A stretch of DNA of 64,000 nt from Hoylesella loescheii DSM 19665 = JCM 12249 = ATCC 15930 (GTDB lineage: Bacteria > Bacteroidota > Bacteroidia > Bacteroidales > Bacteroidaceae), in NCBI RefSeq assembly GCF_000378085.1, contig NZ_KB899214.1, positions 214,639 through 278,638 of the forward strand, in the 5' to 3' direction. This document shows, in pieces, positions 56,957-64,000 of the stretch. Both the position numbers and the translations under genes were made by a program. The notes below the pieces were generated by a model, which saw only the letters and a list, made by a program, of their open reading frames with translations, was not told where the DNA came from and did no database searches. Each line of letters starts with the position of its first letter. Positions within the stretch are counted from its first letter, which is position 1.

Positions 56957-57511
56957 TTACCAATCTACCAGTGTAGTATCTATATTAGTTAGAATCTTAT
57001 TTATGACTTCATTGACAAAAGAGAATTGTTCAATTGCATCATTTGCAAGTACAGCCTTATTATTTCCGCTTAATATAAAATCTCCCAATGGATGTTCTAT
57101 ACCATCGTTATCTCTTATTTGAATTAAAGTTGGTGCATTTACTTTAATTTTACCATCCTTAAACTCAAATTCAATATTATATTTTATATATTCATCAAAA
57201 TAGATATATTCCTTGGACCAATTTAAATACGCTGAGCGATGTAAAATATAATTAGTATTAACAGACAATATACTATTGTCTGTTTTATTTATCTGGTCAT
57301 CTTTTTTTGCAAATATTTTTGTGAAAACTGATGCAGCCTTATTAAATAGCTCTTGTTTGGAATGACCTTTATAGTCAAATACATAAAATGACTTATCAGT
57401 ATCTTTAGAAGTGTATGTACAATTAGGTGTTATCACAAAATTAACCTTACTTTGTCCATAACTAATCAAAGAGATTAACAAAAAAATAATTAAAGTGTAG
57501 ATTTTTTTCAT
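56957..57511 (-). CDS. Exported protein paired with AbiH (DUF4468-like)
   Basis: A 184-residue protein with a signal peptide (MKKIYTLIIFLLISLISYGQ). The mature part is beta/alpha mixed with an ordered segment IKYNIEFEFKDGKIKVNAPTLIQIRDNDG, which resembles DUF4468 proteins of Bacteroidetes. It begins 3 bases after the AbiH stop, so both are one operon, and its DNA is very AT-rich like that of abiH. What an exported protein does beside a cytoplasmic abortive-infection protein is unclear. It could be an unrelated passenger. Confidence 0.62.
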   Translation of the reverse strand: MKKIYTLIIFLLISLISYGQSKVNFVITPNCTYTSKDTDKSFYVFDYKGHSKQELFNKAASVFTKIFAKKDDQINKTDNSILSVNTNYILHRSAYLNWSKEYIYFDEYIKYNIEFEFKDGKIKVNAPTLIQIRDNDGIEHPLGDFILSGNNKAVLANDAIEQFSFVNEVINKILTNIDTTLVDW

Positions 57512-57514
57512 ATT

Positions 57515-58462
57515 TTATTGATTTAAATTTATTACAGTATTCTCTAAACAGGAGTTATAACGTAGCAAATTACTCCCAATATGTATCTCCGCCATTAATT
57601 TTTCTGCACTTTCCTTATCATTTTCTGAATAATAGTATAAAGTCCAAGTTGCTCTATTATTGATAGATTCCGATATTTTCTTGAAATATGGAAAATCTAT
57701 TTCATTATATGAGTGTCCTATTACGATAACCTCATCTATGTCGGAAAGATTGTGGAATTGATTTGAATATTCTTTTATTATTTCGTCTGTATGCTTTCGC
57801 ATCTTGTCATAGAAAGCGCAGATGGCACTTTCAGCAAATTGCTCATGTCCGTCCTCCGTTGTTACGACATCTCCCATTTCTTCGTTTATAATCAAATGGG
57901 CGTTCTCATCTCCATACAAGGCTTTTTTTACATTAAATTTTTCTACATCATTACCGTGCCCAAATATTAATTCTTCTCCCACTTTTTTATGTATGTGAAA
58001 AACATTCTCAGTAGGAATCTCATATATTTTCTCCAACACTTCAGTATAGTTGAAAGTGAAAAAACGGGCGGTTTTGTCTATCTCGTATTTCTTCGTTATG
58101 GTATCAAGTTCCAATGAATTTATCCATTCCTCAAATCCAGAGCGAATGTAGTTTAATAGTTTATCGCATTCCTCCTCTATGTATATTTGCGCATCATACC
58201 AATCAGCATCCCGGAATTCATCTGAAGCGAAATTAGGGGTGTTTTCATATATTATATCTGCAAGAGAATCATAACAGATACCTTCTTCTAATCCTCGTTC
58301 AAAATCTGACCATAATTCCGAGTCGCTATCAACATAGTAATATTGCTCCATTTCTTCTAAAACATCTTCTCTGTTACGTTCAAGATATGTGTAGAAATCT
58401 GAATATTTGCATGGAATTCCATGACCTATATCAAAGCCATTGCCAATAATGTATAGTTTCAT
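57515..58462 (-). CDS. AbiH-like abortive infection protein
   Basis: A 315-residue cytoplasmic protein of the AbiH family, first found as a phage-defence gene of lactococcal plasmids. The N-terminal signature IIGNGFDIGHGIPCKYSDFYTYL (opening at residue 4) and the later FFTFNYTEVLEKIY, HIHKKVGEELIFGHG and VIVIGHSYNEIDFPYF are in the expected order. The length is normal. The gene is much AT-richer than its neighbours, which points to separate acquisition. An IS lies 80 bp upstream, and no consensus promoter is seen between them. Confidence 0.85.
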   Translation of the reverse strand: MKLYIIGNGFDIGHGIPCKYSDFYTYLERNREDVLEEMEQYYYVDSDSELWSDFERGLEEGICYDSLADIIYENTPNFASDEFRDADWYDAQIYIEEECDKLLNYIRSGFEEWINSLELDTITKKYEIDKTARFFTFNYTEVLEKIYEIPTENVFHIHKKVGEELIFGHGNDVEKFNVKKALYGDENAHLIINEEMGDVVTTEDGHEQFAESAICAFYDKMRKHTDEIIKEYSNQFHNLSDIDEVIVIGHSYNEIDFPYFKKISESINNRATWTLYYYSENDKESAEKLMAEIHIGSNLLRYNSCLENTVINLNQ

Positions 58463-58542
58463 AGTTTTGTTTTATATGTTTGATCTGTATATATTATCTA
58501 CATCGTTACAGCAGTCTTATAGAACTCTTTTATTAGTATATT

Positions 58543-59587
58543 ACGCCAGTTCGGGATAAAAAAGTGCCCTAAAAAGTTGGTAATCTCGCTATTATTTTGC
58601 AGCTTTATAGTTGGAAGTCAATAACTTACAAAACATATATAACGATGATTACCACAGACAAAGTTACAGATTTTTTTTGTATATTGGATGAGTTCTGCAA
58701 GAATTTAGATGCCGAGTTAACTAAAAAACTACACATTGCCCCCATAGACGAGGGATATAAGCGCATGCGAAACCGCAAAGGGCAAATGCCTAAGAGCGAA
58801 ATAATGACCATTCTGTTGTGCTACCATTTTGGCTCTTTCCGCAACTTCAAGCACTATTACCTCTTCTTCATCAAGGAGCATCTGGCAAGCTACTTCCCTA
58901 AGGCCGTGTCCTACACGCGTTTCGTGGAACTCATGCCTCGCGTGTTCTTCGACCTGATGGCCTTCATGCGCATCCAAGGTTTTGGAAAGTGCACGGGCAT
59001 TAGTTTCGTGGACAGCACGATGATTCCCGTATGCCACAACATGAGAAGGAATTTCAACAAGGTGTTTGATGGACTTGCTAAGAACGGAAAGGGAACAATG
59101 GGGTGGTGTCATGGTTTCAAGCTTCATCTGCTGTGCAACGAGATGGGCGATGTACTCACGTTCTGCCTAACTCCAGCAAACGTGGACGACAGGGATCCTA
59201 AGGTGTGGCAGGTCTTCACCAAGGTGCTCTACAGCAAAGTATTTGCCGATAAGGGCTACATCAAGCAAGAATTCTTTGAGAACCTCTTCAACCAAGGCAT
59301 CCACCTCGTTCATGGGCTCAAATCAAACATCAAAAACAAGCTTATGCCCTTGTTGGACGAGATGCTGCGCAAGCGATATATAATAGAATGCATCAACGAA
59401 CTGCTCAAGAACAAGGCCAACCTTGTACATTCACGCCATCGCTCCGTACATAACTTCCTCATGAATCTCTGTGCGGCATTGGCTGCATACTGTTTCTTCG
59501 AGAATAAGCCAGAGGCACTGCCCGTGCGCATTGAAAAGACTAGGCAATTGGAACTTTTCTAAGCAAATCCTTATCCCGAACTGGCGT
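58543..59587 (+). mobile_element. IS982-family insertion sequence, complete
   Basis: A 1045-bp element with perfect 17-bp inverted ends (acgccagttcgggataa at 58543-58559 and its complement at 59571-59587) and an 8-bp target duplication agtatatt (58535-58542 and 59588-59595). It encodes one intact transposase. Exact ends and duplication show recent insertion. It sits in the upstream region of the AbiH operon. Confidence 0.93.
58645..59562 (+). CDS. IS982-family transposase
   Basis: A 305-residue DDE transposase, started at the ATG at 58645 (MITTDKVTDFFCILDEFC). The catalytic acidic residues are in GISFVDSTMIPVC, in FADKGYIKQEFFENLF and in RYIIECINELLKNK, with the closing HSRHRSVHNFLMNL typical of the family. 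The earlier in-frame start would reach nearly to the inverted repeat. No stop or frameshift is seen, so it should be active and could act on related MITEs in trans. Confidence 0.92.
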   Translation: MITTDKVTDFFCILDEFCKNLDAELTKKLHIAPIDEGYKRMRNRKGQMPKSEIMTILLCYHFGSFRNFKHYYLFFIKEHLASYFPKAVSYTRFVELMPRVFFDLMAFMRIQGFGKCTGISFVDSTMIPVCHNMRRNFNKVFDGLAKNGKGTMGWCHGFKLHLLCNEMGDVLTFCLTPANVDDRDPKVWQVFTKVLYSKVFADKGYIKQEFFENLFNQGIHLVHGLKSNIKNKLMPLLDEMLRKRYIIECINELLKNKANLVHSRHRSVHNFLMNLCAALAAYCFFENKPEALPVRIEKTRQLELF

Positions 59588-59758
59588 AGTATATTACTGA
59601 ATAGAGCAACTAATAAAGCAAGTATTAAATTCGTTGTACTGCCATTCTTTTAATTAATATTACCCAAAAAGAAAATGCTTTCCTTTCATAAATACAATTT
59701 TAAATAGAAATTTTAATTAGGCATAATGCTTCTTCCAGAAAGATTTGACGGTTTTTTC

Positions 59759-59862
59759 AAAAAGGGTCTACCTTTTGGGCGAAAAAGGTAGACCTTTTTA
59801 ATAGAAAAGGTAGACCCTTTTCTGGTAATAGGTAGATGGTCTTACTAAAATAGGTGAACCAT
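59759..59862. repeat. Palindrome array, GGTAGACC family
   Basis: ggtctacc at 59765-59772, ggtagacc at 59787-59794 and 59809-59816, then degenerate ggtagatg at 59833 and ggtgaacc at 59855. The steps are 22, 22, 24 and 22 bp. The first three copies are flanked by A runs before and T runs after, giving units like aaaaggtagacctttt. It lies in the 427-bp gap between the IS and the HU-like gene. The rest of that gap is AT-rich without a gene. Confidence 0.65.
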
Positions 59863-60014
59863 TTTGCGAAAAAGGGTTGATAAGTGTCAAAAGAAATATG
59901 TGCTTTTCTTGGAGATAATCAAGAAATTTCTTACCTTTTTGATATAAATCTATTAACAAGTTGAGGAGGATAAAGCCCCAGCCTCCAAAGGCTTAACAAT
60001 CGGGGGCAACACTA

Positions 60015-60482
60015 ATGACTATGGCGAACAGACCCATTGCTTATACGCTAAAGGAGCGTAAAGGAACAGTTGGAAATTTGAAAGGGAAAATCGTTGTGCA
60101 GGCTCATCCTACAGGACGAAAGAGAGTTGATCATCGTAGTTTCTGTGATGAAGTGGCACACGCTACAACGTTCACAGGTGCAGAAGTCGAGGCTGTTCTC
60201 AGACTTGCAGCTGAGATAGCAAAGAAGCACGTTGAGAACGGAGACATTGTAGACTTCGGAGACATCGGGACACTTACACCTTCTTTCCAGAGTAAATTGG
60301 TTGAGAAGGGAAAAACGGAGTTCAACCCAAAGGTTCATATTACGAAACCTGTGGTACATCTCACCCCTTCAAAGAAGTATTTTACACTTACTGGCGTGAG
60401 CTACGAACGTGTTTCAGCACCTGACAAGAAGTCTGGTGAGGAACATCCCAATCCAGGACCTCAGCCAGAACCGCATCCATAA
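60015..60482 (+). CDS. HU-family DNA-binding protein (HU-HIG type)
   Basis: A 155-residue protein of the Bacteroidetes HU-like family with a conserved bacterial histone-like fold (about 20-125): NLKGKIVVQAHPTGRKRVDHRSF, HVENGDIVDFGDIGTL and HITKPVVHLTPSK. The C-terminal tail is Pro- and Glu-rich. The start could also be the second ATG, at 60021. It may bend DNA for transfer or excision of the element, which is an inference. The palindrome array at 59759 lies just upstream, and a strong terminator follows. Confidence 0.82.
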   Translation: MTMANRPIAYTLKERKGTVGNLKGKIVVQAHPTGRKRVDHRSFCDEVAHATTFTGAEVEAVLRLAAEIAKKHVENGDIVDFGDIGTLTPSFQSKLVEKGKTEFNPKVHITKPVVHLTPSKKYFTLTGVSYERVSAPDKKSGEEHPNPGPQPEPHP

Positions 60483-60509
60483 AATAAGATGTATGTGTGA
60501 TTGCTAACT

Positions 60510-60555
60510 ATAAAATTGATGCGTGGAGACGATGTACTCCACGCATCAATTTTAT
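60510..60555. terminator. Bidirectional terminator between the HU-like and DJ-1 genes
   Basis: A perfect 18-bp stem (60510-60527 with 60538-60555) and a 10-base loop, with A/T flanks. It lies between the converging HU-like gene (stop at 60482) and the DJ-1 gene (stop at 60571) and can serve both. Confidence 0.85.
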
Positions 60556-60570
60556 TTAGTAGTATGACTA

Positions 60571-61173
60571 CTATTTTACAAATCCATTCTTATAAAAGTC
60601 ATACCAAGCTGCAATCTTTTCCGAGGTATTGGCTTTCAGAAGTAAGAGCATTTCACGAGTGAACTCCAAGTGACCAGTAATATTTGCTGTAACGATGTTT
60701 TTATCACTTACAGCCTGTGCGTTCACATATCCTGTTTCGTTCGTGTATCTTTCACCACCCCATTGTTTAAGTTGGTCGAGACCATTACCCGTATGTTTTA
60801 CGTTGTTCAAGAAGCCATGAGCACACAGAAACGATGCTCCGTTGCATATCGCTCCTACTATTTTACCCTTATCCAATGCTTCTTGTACCAATGGCGCAAC
60901 AAGTTCTGCTTCAGGTGAATCCCATCGATTGCCACCGATAAGGACTAAGGCTGCATAGTCTTTGGGCATATTCTCAAAAGAATAATCAGGTAACGTTTTG
61001 AATCCACCAATGGAACAGACTGCATCTAATGTCGGAGCAACTGTATGCACTCTGTACTTGATTTCACTACCTGGTATTACGCCAACATGAAGGGCTGTAG
61101 AGAGAAAAGCACCTTCCCAATCTGTGTACTCATTCAATAAGACGAAAAGTACCTTTTTTGTTTCTTTATTCAT
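60571..61173 (-). CDS. DJ-1/PfpI family protein
   Basis: A 200-residue protein of the DJ-1/PfpI superfamily (glutamine amidotransferase-like fold). The nucleophile elbow has Cys in VGAICNGASFL (about residue 109), preceded by ALVLIGGNRWDSPEA and followed by a short His/Asn-rich segment. Members act as glyoxalases, chaperones or proteases, and sequence alone does not decide which. It lies alone between the HU-like gene and the tra operon, in the tra direction. Confidence 0.83.
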   Translation of the reverse strand: MNKETKKVLFVLLNEYTDWEGAFLSTALHVGVIPGSEIKYRVHTVAPTLDAVCSIGGFKTLPDYSFENMPKDYAALVLIGGNRWDSPEAELVAPLVQEALDKGKIVGAICNGASFLCAHGFLNNVKHTGNGLDQLKQWGGERYTNETGYVNAQAVSDKNIVTANITGHLEFTREMLLLLKANTSEKIAAWYDFYKNGFVK

Positions 61174-61261
61174 TGCTTATCCTATTTAATCGTAATACAA
61201 AGTTACAATTTTTCAGCAAAATAGAAACAACATCATAGGAATAATTCTTGGTTTAATATAG

Positions 61262-61768
61262 TCAGATGATAAAGAACAACGCAAACTCAACCTTTCGGCG
61301 TTTGACTAACCCATTCAAAACTTTACCCTTATATCGGCAAAACGAAACATACTCCCAATAGAAGTTTCTATCTCCAGCCTCTATCTTTCGCAGTAGCTTA
61401 CTCTTTGGGTGCTTACCATATCCAAGCAATCGCCCTACACCCACATTGTAGGCAAGCAAGGTCAGCAGCAGGGCATCCTTACCATACCCTTTGAAGTGTT
61501 CAAAGCATTTCCAAAGGTCGGCACGGAGCAGGGAGTCTGCCTGCCGTTCCGTCATATCCGCTGTGAAACGCTCTCCTGGTTGCAGCTGATGCCCATATCC
61601 AACATACGGATAATTCTTCCAGCCGTGCATACCCTCAAAGTATTTCACTACGACAACTGCACGCTCAAAAGGTGGCAAGTCTGCCAGCCGCACCCTGCGC
61701 TGGGCAAGGGTCGGCTGACAGAACAGGCAGAATACACAAAGCAAAATGAAAGAATTTATCGTTCGCAT
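61262..61768 (-). CDS. Lysozyme-like (GH24) protein of the tra operon
   Basis: A 168-residue exported protein (signal peptide about 1-23 when started at the ATG at 61768). The part KYFEGMHGWKNYPYVGYGHQL holds the Glu and Gly-Tyr-Gly-His pattern of GH24 lysozymes. LLTLLAYNVGVG later is also typical. It probably opens local peptidoglycan so that the transfer channel can be built. It is the last gene of the tra operon seen here, 11 bp after traQ. Confidence 0.82.
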   Translation of the reverse strand: MRTINSFILLCVFCLFCQPTLAQRRVRLADLPPFERAVVVVKYFEGMHGWKNYPYVGYGHQLQPGERFTADMTERQADSLLRADLWKCFEHFKGYGKDALLLTLLAYNVGVGRLLGYGKHPKSKLLRKIEAGDRNFYWEYVSFCRYKGKVLNGLVKRRKVEFALFFII

Positions 61769-61779
61769 CAATTATGGTC

Positions 61780-62238
61780 TTAGCGACGAGAAGATGTAGG
61801 CTTGTCCTTGCCCTCTTCTCGCTCGTTGTTGAAACTAAAGGTCAGCTGCTGCACCTTACCGAAACTATCCTCCACATATACATCAATCGTCTGGCGGTCA
61901 GATGACAGAGAAGTGTAATATAAGCGGAACACATCCTTAGTCAGCGGATAGCGGTCGTTAGGCTTGAAAACCGTACCGTTATCATTTCTTAGCAATCCTT
62001 TGCCGTCAGACTGAAAATAACGTATCGTATAGCGAGTATCGGCAAACTCACCGCCTCGCTTCAGCGTACAGCGTATCTCAGCCGTCTGCCCCCTTATGAT
62101 GTCCTTCTGAACCGGCATTGTCTCCACCGAAAACGGATAAGACTGCTGAACATCCAAATCCCTATCACAAGCAGATAGGCAAAACACGGCAAGGGTCAGC
62201 ACACCCATTACCCAAATAGTATTCAATATCTTTTTCAT
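61780..62238 (-). CDS. traQ: Conjugal transfer protein TraQ (DUF3872)
   Basis: A 152-residue lipoprotein (lipobox CLSAC near residue 24) of the DUF3872 family, known as TraQ in CTnDOT-like elements. The sequence PFSVETMPVQKDIIRGQTAEIRC and the FRLYYTSLSSDRQTIDVYV segment are typical of an Ig-like periplasmic domain. It follows traO by only 12 bp. In CTnDOT a traP gene (a primase-like protein) lies between these two. Here it is absent. Confidence 0.88.
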   Translation of the reverse strand: MKKILNTIWVMGVLTLAVFCLSACDRDLDVQQSYPFSVETMPVQKDIIRGQTAEIRCTLKRGGEFADTRYTIRYFQSDGKGLLRNDNGTVFKPNDRYPLTKDVFRLYYTSLSSDRQTIDVYVEDSFGKVQQLTFSFNNEREEGKDKPTSSRR

Positions 62239-62250
62239 TTTTTCTTCTAC

Positions 62251-62832
62251 TTAAAAGTTAAACCTTAGTCCTGCTGAAACTGCCGGACGGAAACAATGCA
62301 CGTCTGTTCCAAAGAGGAAACGTCCCTGCGCCTTTACAAGAAAGAGAACCCTGTCCGTTAGAAATACGTCCACCGAGCCATGCACGGCACCACCATAGAC
62401 AAAGTGGGAGCGGTCGAGCAGTGTCGCCCCATCGGGCAGCAGCTTCTTGTCCTTGTTCAGCTGCTCATAGCCACCCAAGGCGGATATACCACCATAGAGA
62501 AACACGTTCTTACCTCTGTCGGAGAGAACAGGGTGCATATAGCCCACCTGCAAGAGAGCATCCTTGAGTTTTACGTTATAATCTCGGTACGACATATTCT
62601 GCTGTTCATACTCTGCCATAACAAAAGTATAGTTCTCACGCCCCAGATATCGGGCGAGTGATGCTCCCATGCCGAAATTGTCAGCAGCAAGGAACTTTTC
62701 ACCCTTAATAAGTGGAACACTTCCTACGACCTCTACGCCCCTTTGCTTGGGTATCAGTCGCTGTGCCTGCGATGGCAAGCTAAAAGCCATTGCCACCGCT
62801 GCACAAACCGATAAAATGATTTTCTTCTTCAT
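62251..62832 (-). CDS. traO: Conjugal transfer protein TraO
   Basis: A 193-residue exported protein (signal peptide MKKKIILSVCAAVAMAFSLP) with a beta-barrel-like mature part that ends in an aromatic residue (SAGLRFNF). This suits the outer membrane TraO of Bacteroides conjugative transposons. I start at the ATG at 62832, 5 bases after the traN stop. The earlier in-frame start lies inside traN. The length is typical. Confidence 0.88.
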   Translation of the reverse strand: MKKKIILSVCAAVAMAFSLPSQAQRLIPKQRGVEVVGSVPLIKGEKFLAADNFGMGASLARYLGRENYTFVMAEYEQQNMSYRDYNVKLKDALLQVGYMHPVLSDRGKNVFLYGGISALGGYEQLNKDKKLLPDGATLLDRSHFVYGGAVHGSVDVFLTDRVLFLVKAQGRFLFGTDVHCFRPAVSAGLRFNF

Positions 62833-62837
62833 AATGT

Positions 62838-63788
62838 CTACCATTTCAGTTTGAGGTTATCAATCTTCTTTGCCAGTTGCAGGTCCTCTGCCGTTACATA
62901 GAAGGTCAGCGTACGACCGCCATTTCTCTCATAGAGCGTCACTTCAAGCTGCTTGTCTTCCGCCAGAGAAAACTGCTCGAGCGCAAACACAGTGTGTTCA
63001 CTGCCCATGCCACGCACCTGCATTACCTGATGATAGGCACGAAGTGGCTGAAGCACCTGTTCCTGTATAGCGGTGCGCTTTGCCATCTTCTTATCAACCA
63101 CCTTAAAGGTGATAAAATCCACCGAGTATGGCATATTCGTGCCGTTTTCCATACGAATGTGGAAATACAGCAAGCCATTATGGGCATACAAGCCACGAAG
63201 CAGGAACTTCATGCCAAACTGCTGTGCACCAATGTGCTTGATGCAGCGTCTGTCATTCTGATAGATAGTCTGCATCATCAGCTTTACTAATACGGGCGAC
63301 TCGTTGCCAAGTTCCTTAAAGTAAATGTCAGAGCGATTGCTTGGCAGGCGTCCGTCCGTTGGTGATAAGAAGTCCTTCATCTCTATGCTAAGCTTCTCCG
63401 GTTCATCAGCATACTTGACGTTGAAAGTATAGAAAGAGCCGTCGTCGCAGATAACACTCATATTGGTTTCCGTTTCAAAGTCCTTCACCGACGCCTTTAC
63501 ACGTAATACGTTCTCAGCATCCTCCGCTTTCCCTGCGATGATGTTCTGTGAACCTAAGTCTACATAGCGGATAGTAGAAGGGAAGATAAGATGCACGGTC
63601 TTGTCAAAGGTAACGTCTAAACCATACGGCAGTACGACACGCCCCGTAGGTATGGCACGGCTCATACCTTGAAAAAGTTCTCCCGAAGTAAGCGGACGGC
63701 TCGGTGTCAGATCATCATTGTTTTCCTGTGCTGTGGCTGTTGCTCCCACCATGGCAAGCATAGCCATTGATAAAATAATTTTCTTCAT
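62838..63788 (-). CDS. traN: Conjugal transfer protein TraN (DUF4138)
   Basis: A 316-residue exported protein (signal peptide about 1-20) of the TraN family, related in position and fold to VirB9-like channel parts. Landmarks are VTFDKTVHLIFPSTIRYVDLG (about 60-80), NMSVICDDGSFYTFNVKYA, and YFHIRMENGTNMPYSVDFITF. It starts 49 bp after the traM stop and closely precedes traO. The gene is intact. Confidence 0.9.
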   Translation of the reverse strand: MKKIILSMAMLAMVGATATAQENNDDLTPSRPLTSGELFQGMSRAIPTGRVVLPYGLDVTFDKTVHLIFPSTIRYVDLGSQNIIAGKAEDAENVLRVKASVKDFETETNMSVICDDGSFYTFNVKYADEPEKLSIEMKDFLSPTDGRLPSNRSDIYFKELGNESPVLVKLMMQTIYQNDRRCIKHIGAQQFGMKFLLRGLYAHNGLLYFHIRMENGTNMPYSVDFITFKVVDKKMAKRTAIQEQVLQPLRAYHQVMQVRGMGSEHTVFALEQFSLAEDKQLEVTLYERNGGRTLTFYVTAEDLQLAKKIDNLKLKW

Positions 63789-63837
63789 TGTTCCTTTTTT
63801 ATTTGATGTTATTTTTTACTTATCATTTTCGATTGTT

Positions 63838-64000
63838 TTATTTGGACTGAACCAAGAAAAGGCGGTAGCCACCTTTGAGCGTTACCTTGATGGTGCGCAG
63901 CTTCTTTTGAAGCAGCTGACTTGCGCCCTGCATCACCCCACGGGCAGCCTCTGAGATAATCTGGTCTTTGGCAGAGGAAGCGAAGGTAAAGGATGTTCCC
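63838..64000 (-). CDS. traM: Conjugal transfer protein TraM, C-terminal end only
   Basis: The last 53 codons of a gene that enters from the right edge. The tail reads SSAKDQIISEAARGVMQGAS, then KKLRTIKVTLKGGYRLFLV, which is the C-terminus of TraM, the VirB10-like channel protein of Bacteroides conjugative elements. The start lies outside the window. traN follows in the same direction, so the order TraM-TraN-TraO is that of CTnDOT. Confidence 0.85.
   Translation of the reverse strand, partial: GTSFTFASSAKDQIISEAARGVMQGASQLLQKKLRTIKVTLKGGYRLFLVQSK

Larger units (their letters stand above)
53618..64000. mobile_element. Integrative conjugative element, left part only
   Basis: From the tRNA-Ser 3' end onward the gene content changes to an IntDOT-type integrase, DUF1896, accessory genes, an AT-rich cargo pair, an IS, an HU-like gene, and the end of a Bacteroides-type tra operon (TraM, TraN, TraO, TraQ, lysozyme) running toward the tRNA. 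The element continues beyond the window, so the second attachment site, the relaxase and most tra genes are not seen. The boundary is placed just after the tRNA. The real crossover is probably within its last bases. Confidence 0.85.

Overview
The window reads as a chromosome segment from a Bacteroidales bacterium, most likely Prevotella or a close relative. This is inferred from a SusC/SusD glycan-uptake operon, an LpxC-FabZ fusion, a lipoprotein TamA homologue (TamL) beside TamB, DUF1896 and TraM/N/O/Q conjugation genes, and promoters matching the Bacteroidetes form (TTG, about 19-20 bases, TAnnTTTG).

Positions 1-2858 hold three small lipoprotein genes on the minus strand and a 1.4 kb non-coding stretch. 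In that stretch one MITE-like element is nested inside an older relative, beside an array of short palindromes. From 2859 to 9229 (minus strand) come a PIF1-like helicase with a TPR tail, a class A penicillin-binding protein, MiaA and a DUF5715 protein. A divergent promoter pair at 9252-9299 then opens a long plus-strand housekeeping run to 20830: PhoH, PurC, MenG/UbiE, AroE, PurM, PrfA, PyrF, an HD hydrolase, and the lipid A genes lpxD, lpxC-fabZ and lpxA.

From 21147 to 32853 (minus strand) lies a polysaccharide utilization locus probably aimed at beta-glucan (laminarin or mixed-linkage). Its order of transcription is SusC, SusD, a surface glycan-binding lipoprotein, a GH16 endoglucanase with a BACON domain, and a GH3 beta-glucosidase. 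A membrane-spanning DUF6377-type regulator with its own promoter follows. From 33754 come TamB and TamL, two unknown AT-rich genes, tRNA-Cys, a FeoB-associated Cys-rich protein, EngB, an ABC-F ATPase, a PH-domain protein, a membrane LuxR-type regulator, a large secreted protein with a 56-residue ORF behind it, and an HtrA protease.

At 53530 a tRNA-Ser marks the edge of an integrative conjugative element that runs past the end of the window. It carries an IntDOT-type integrase (frameshifted as sequenced), DUF1896, accessory genes, an AT-rich cargo pair (AbiH plus an exported protein), an IS982-family insertion sequence with perfect 17-bp ends and an 8-bp target duplication, an HU-like protein, a DJ-1/PfpI protein, and the end of the tra operon (lysozyme, TraQ, TraO, TraN, TraM) with traP missing.

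The least explained signal is a set of five intergenic arrays of short palindromes. They belong to three unrelated sequence families, yet all repeat about every 22 bp. The second is the nested MITE, whose ends match those of the IS982 element 56 kb away.
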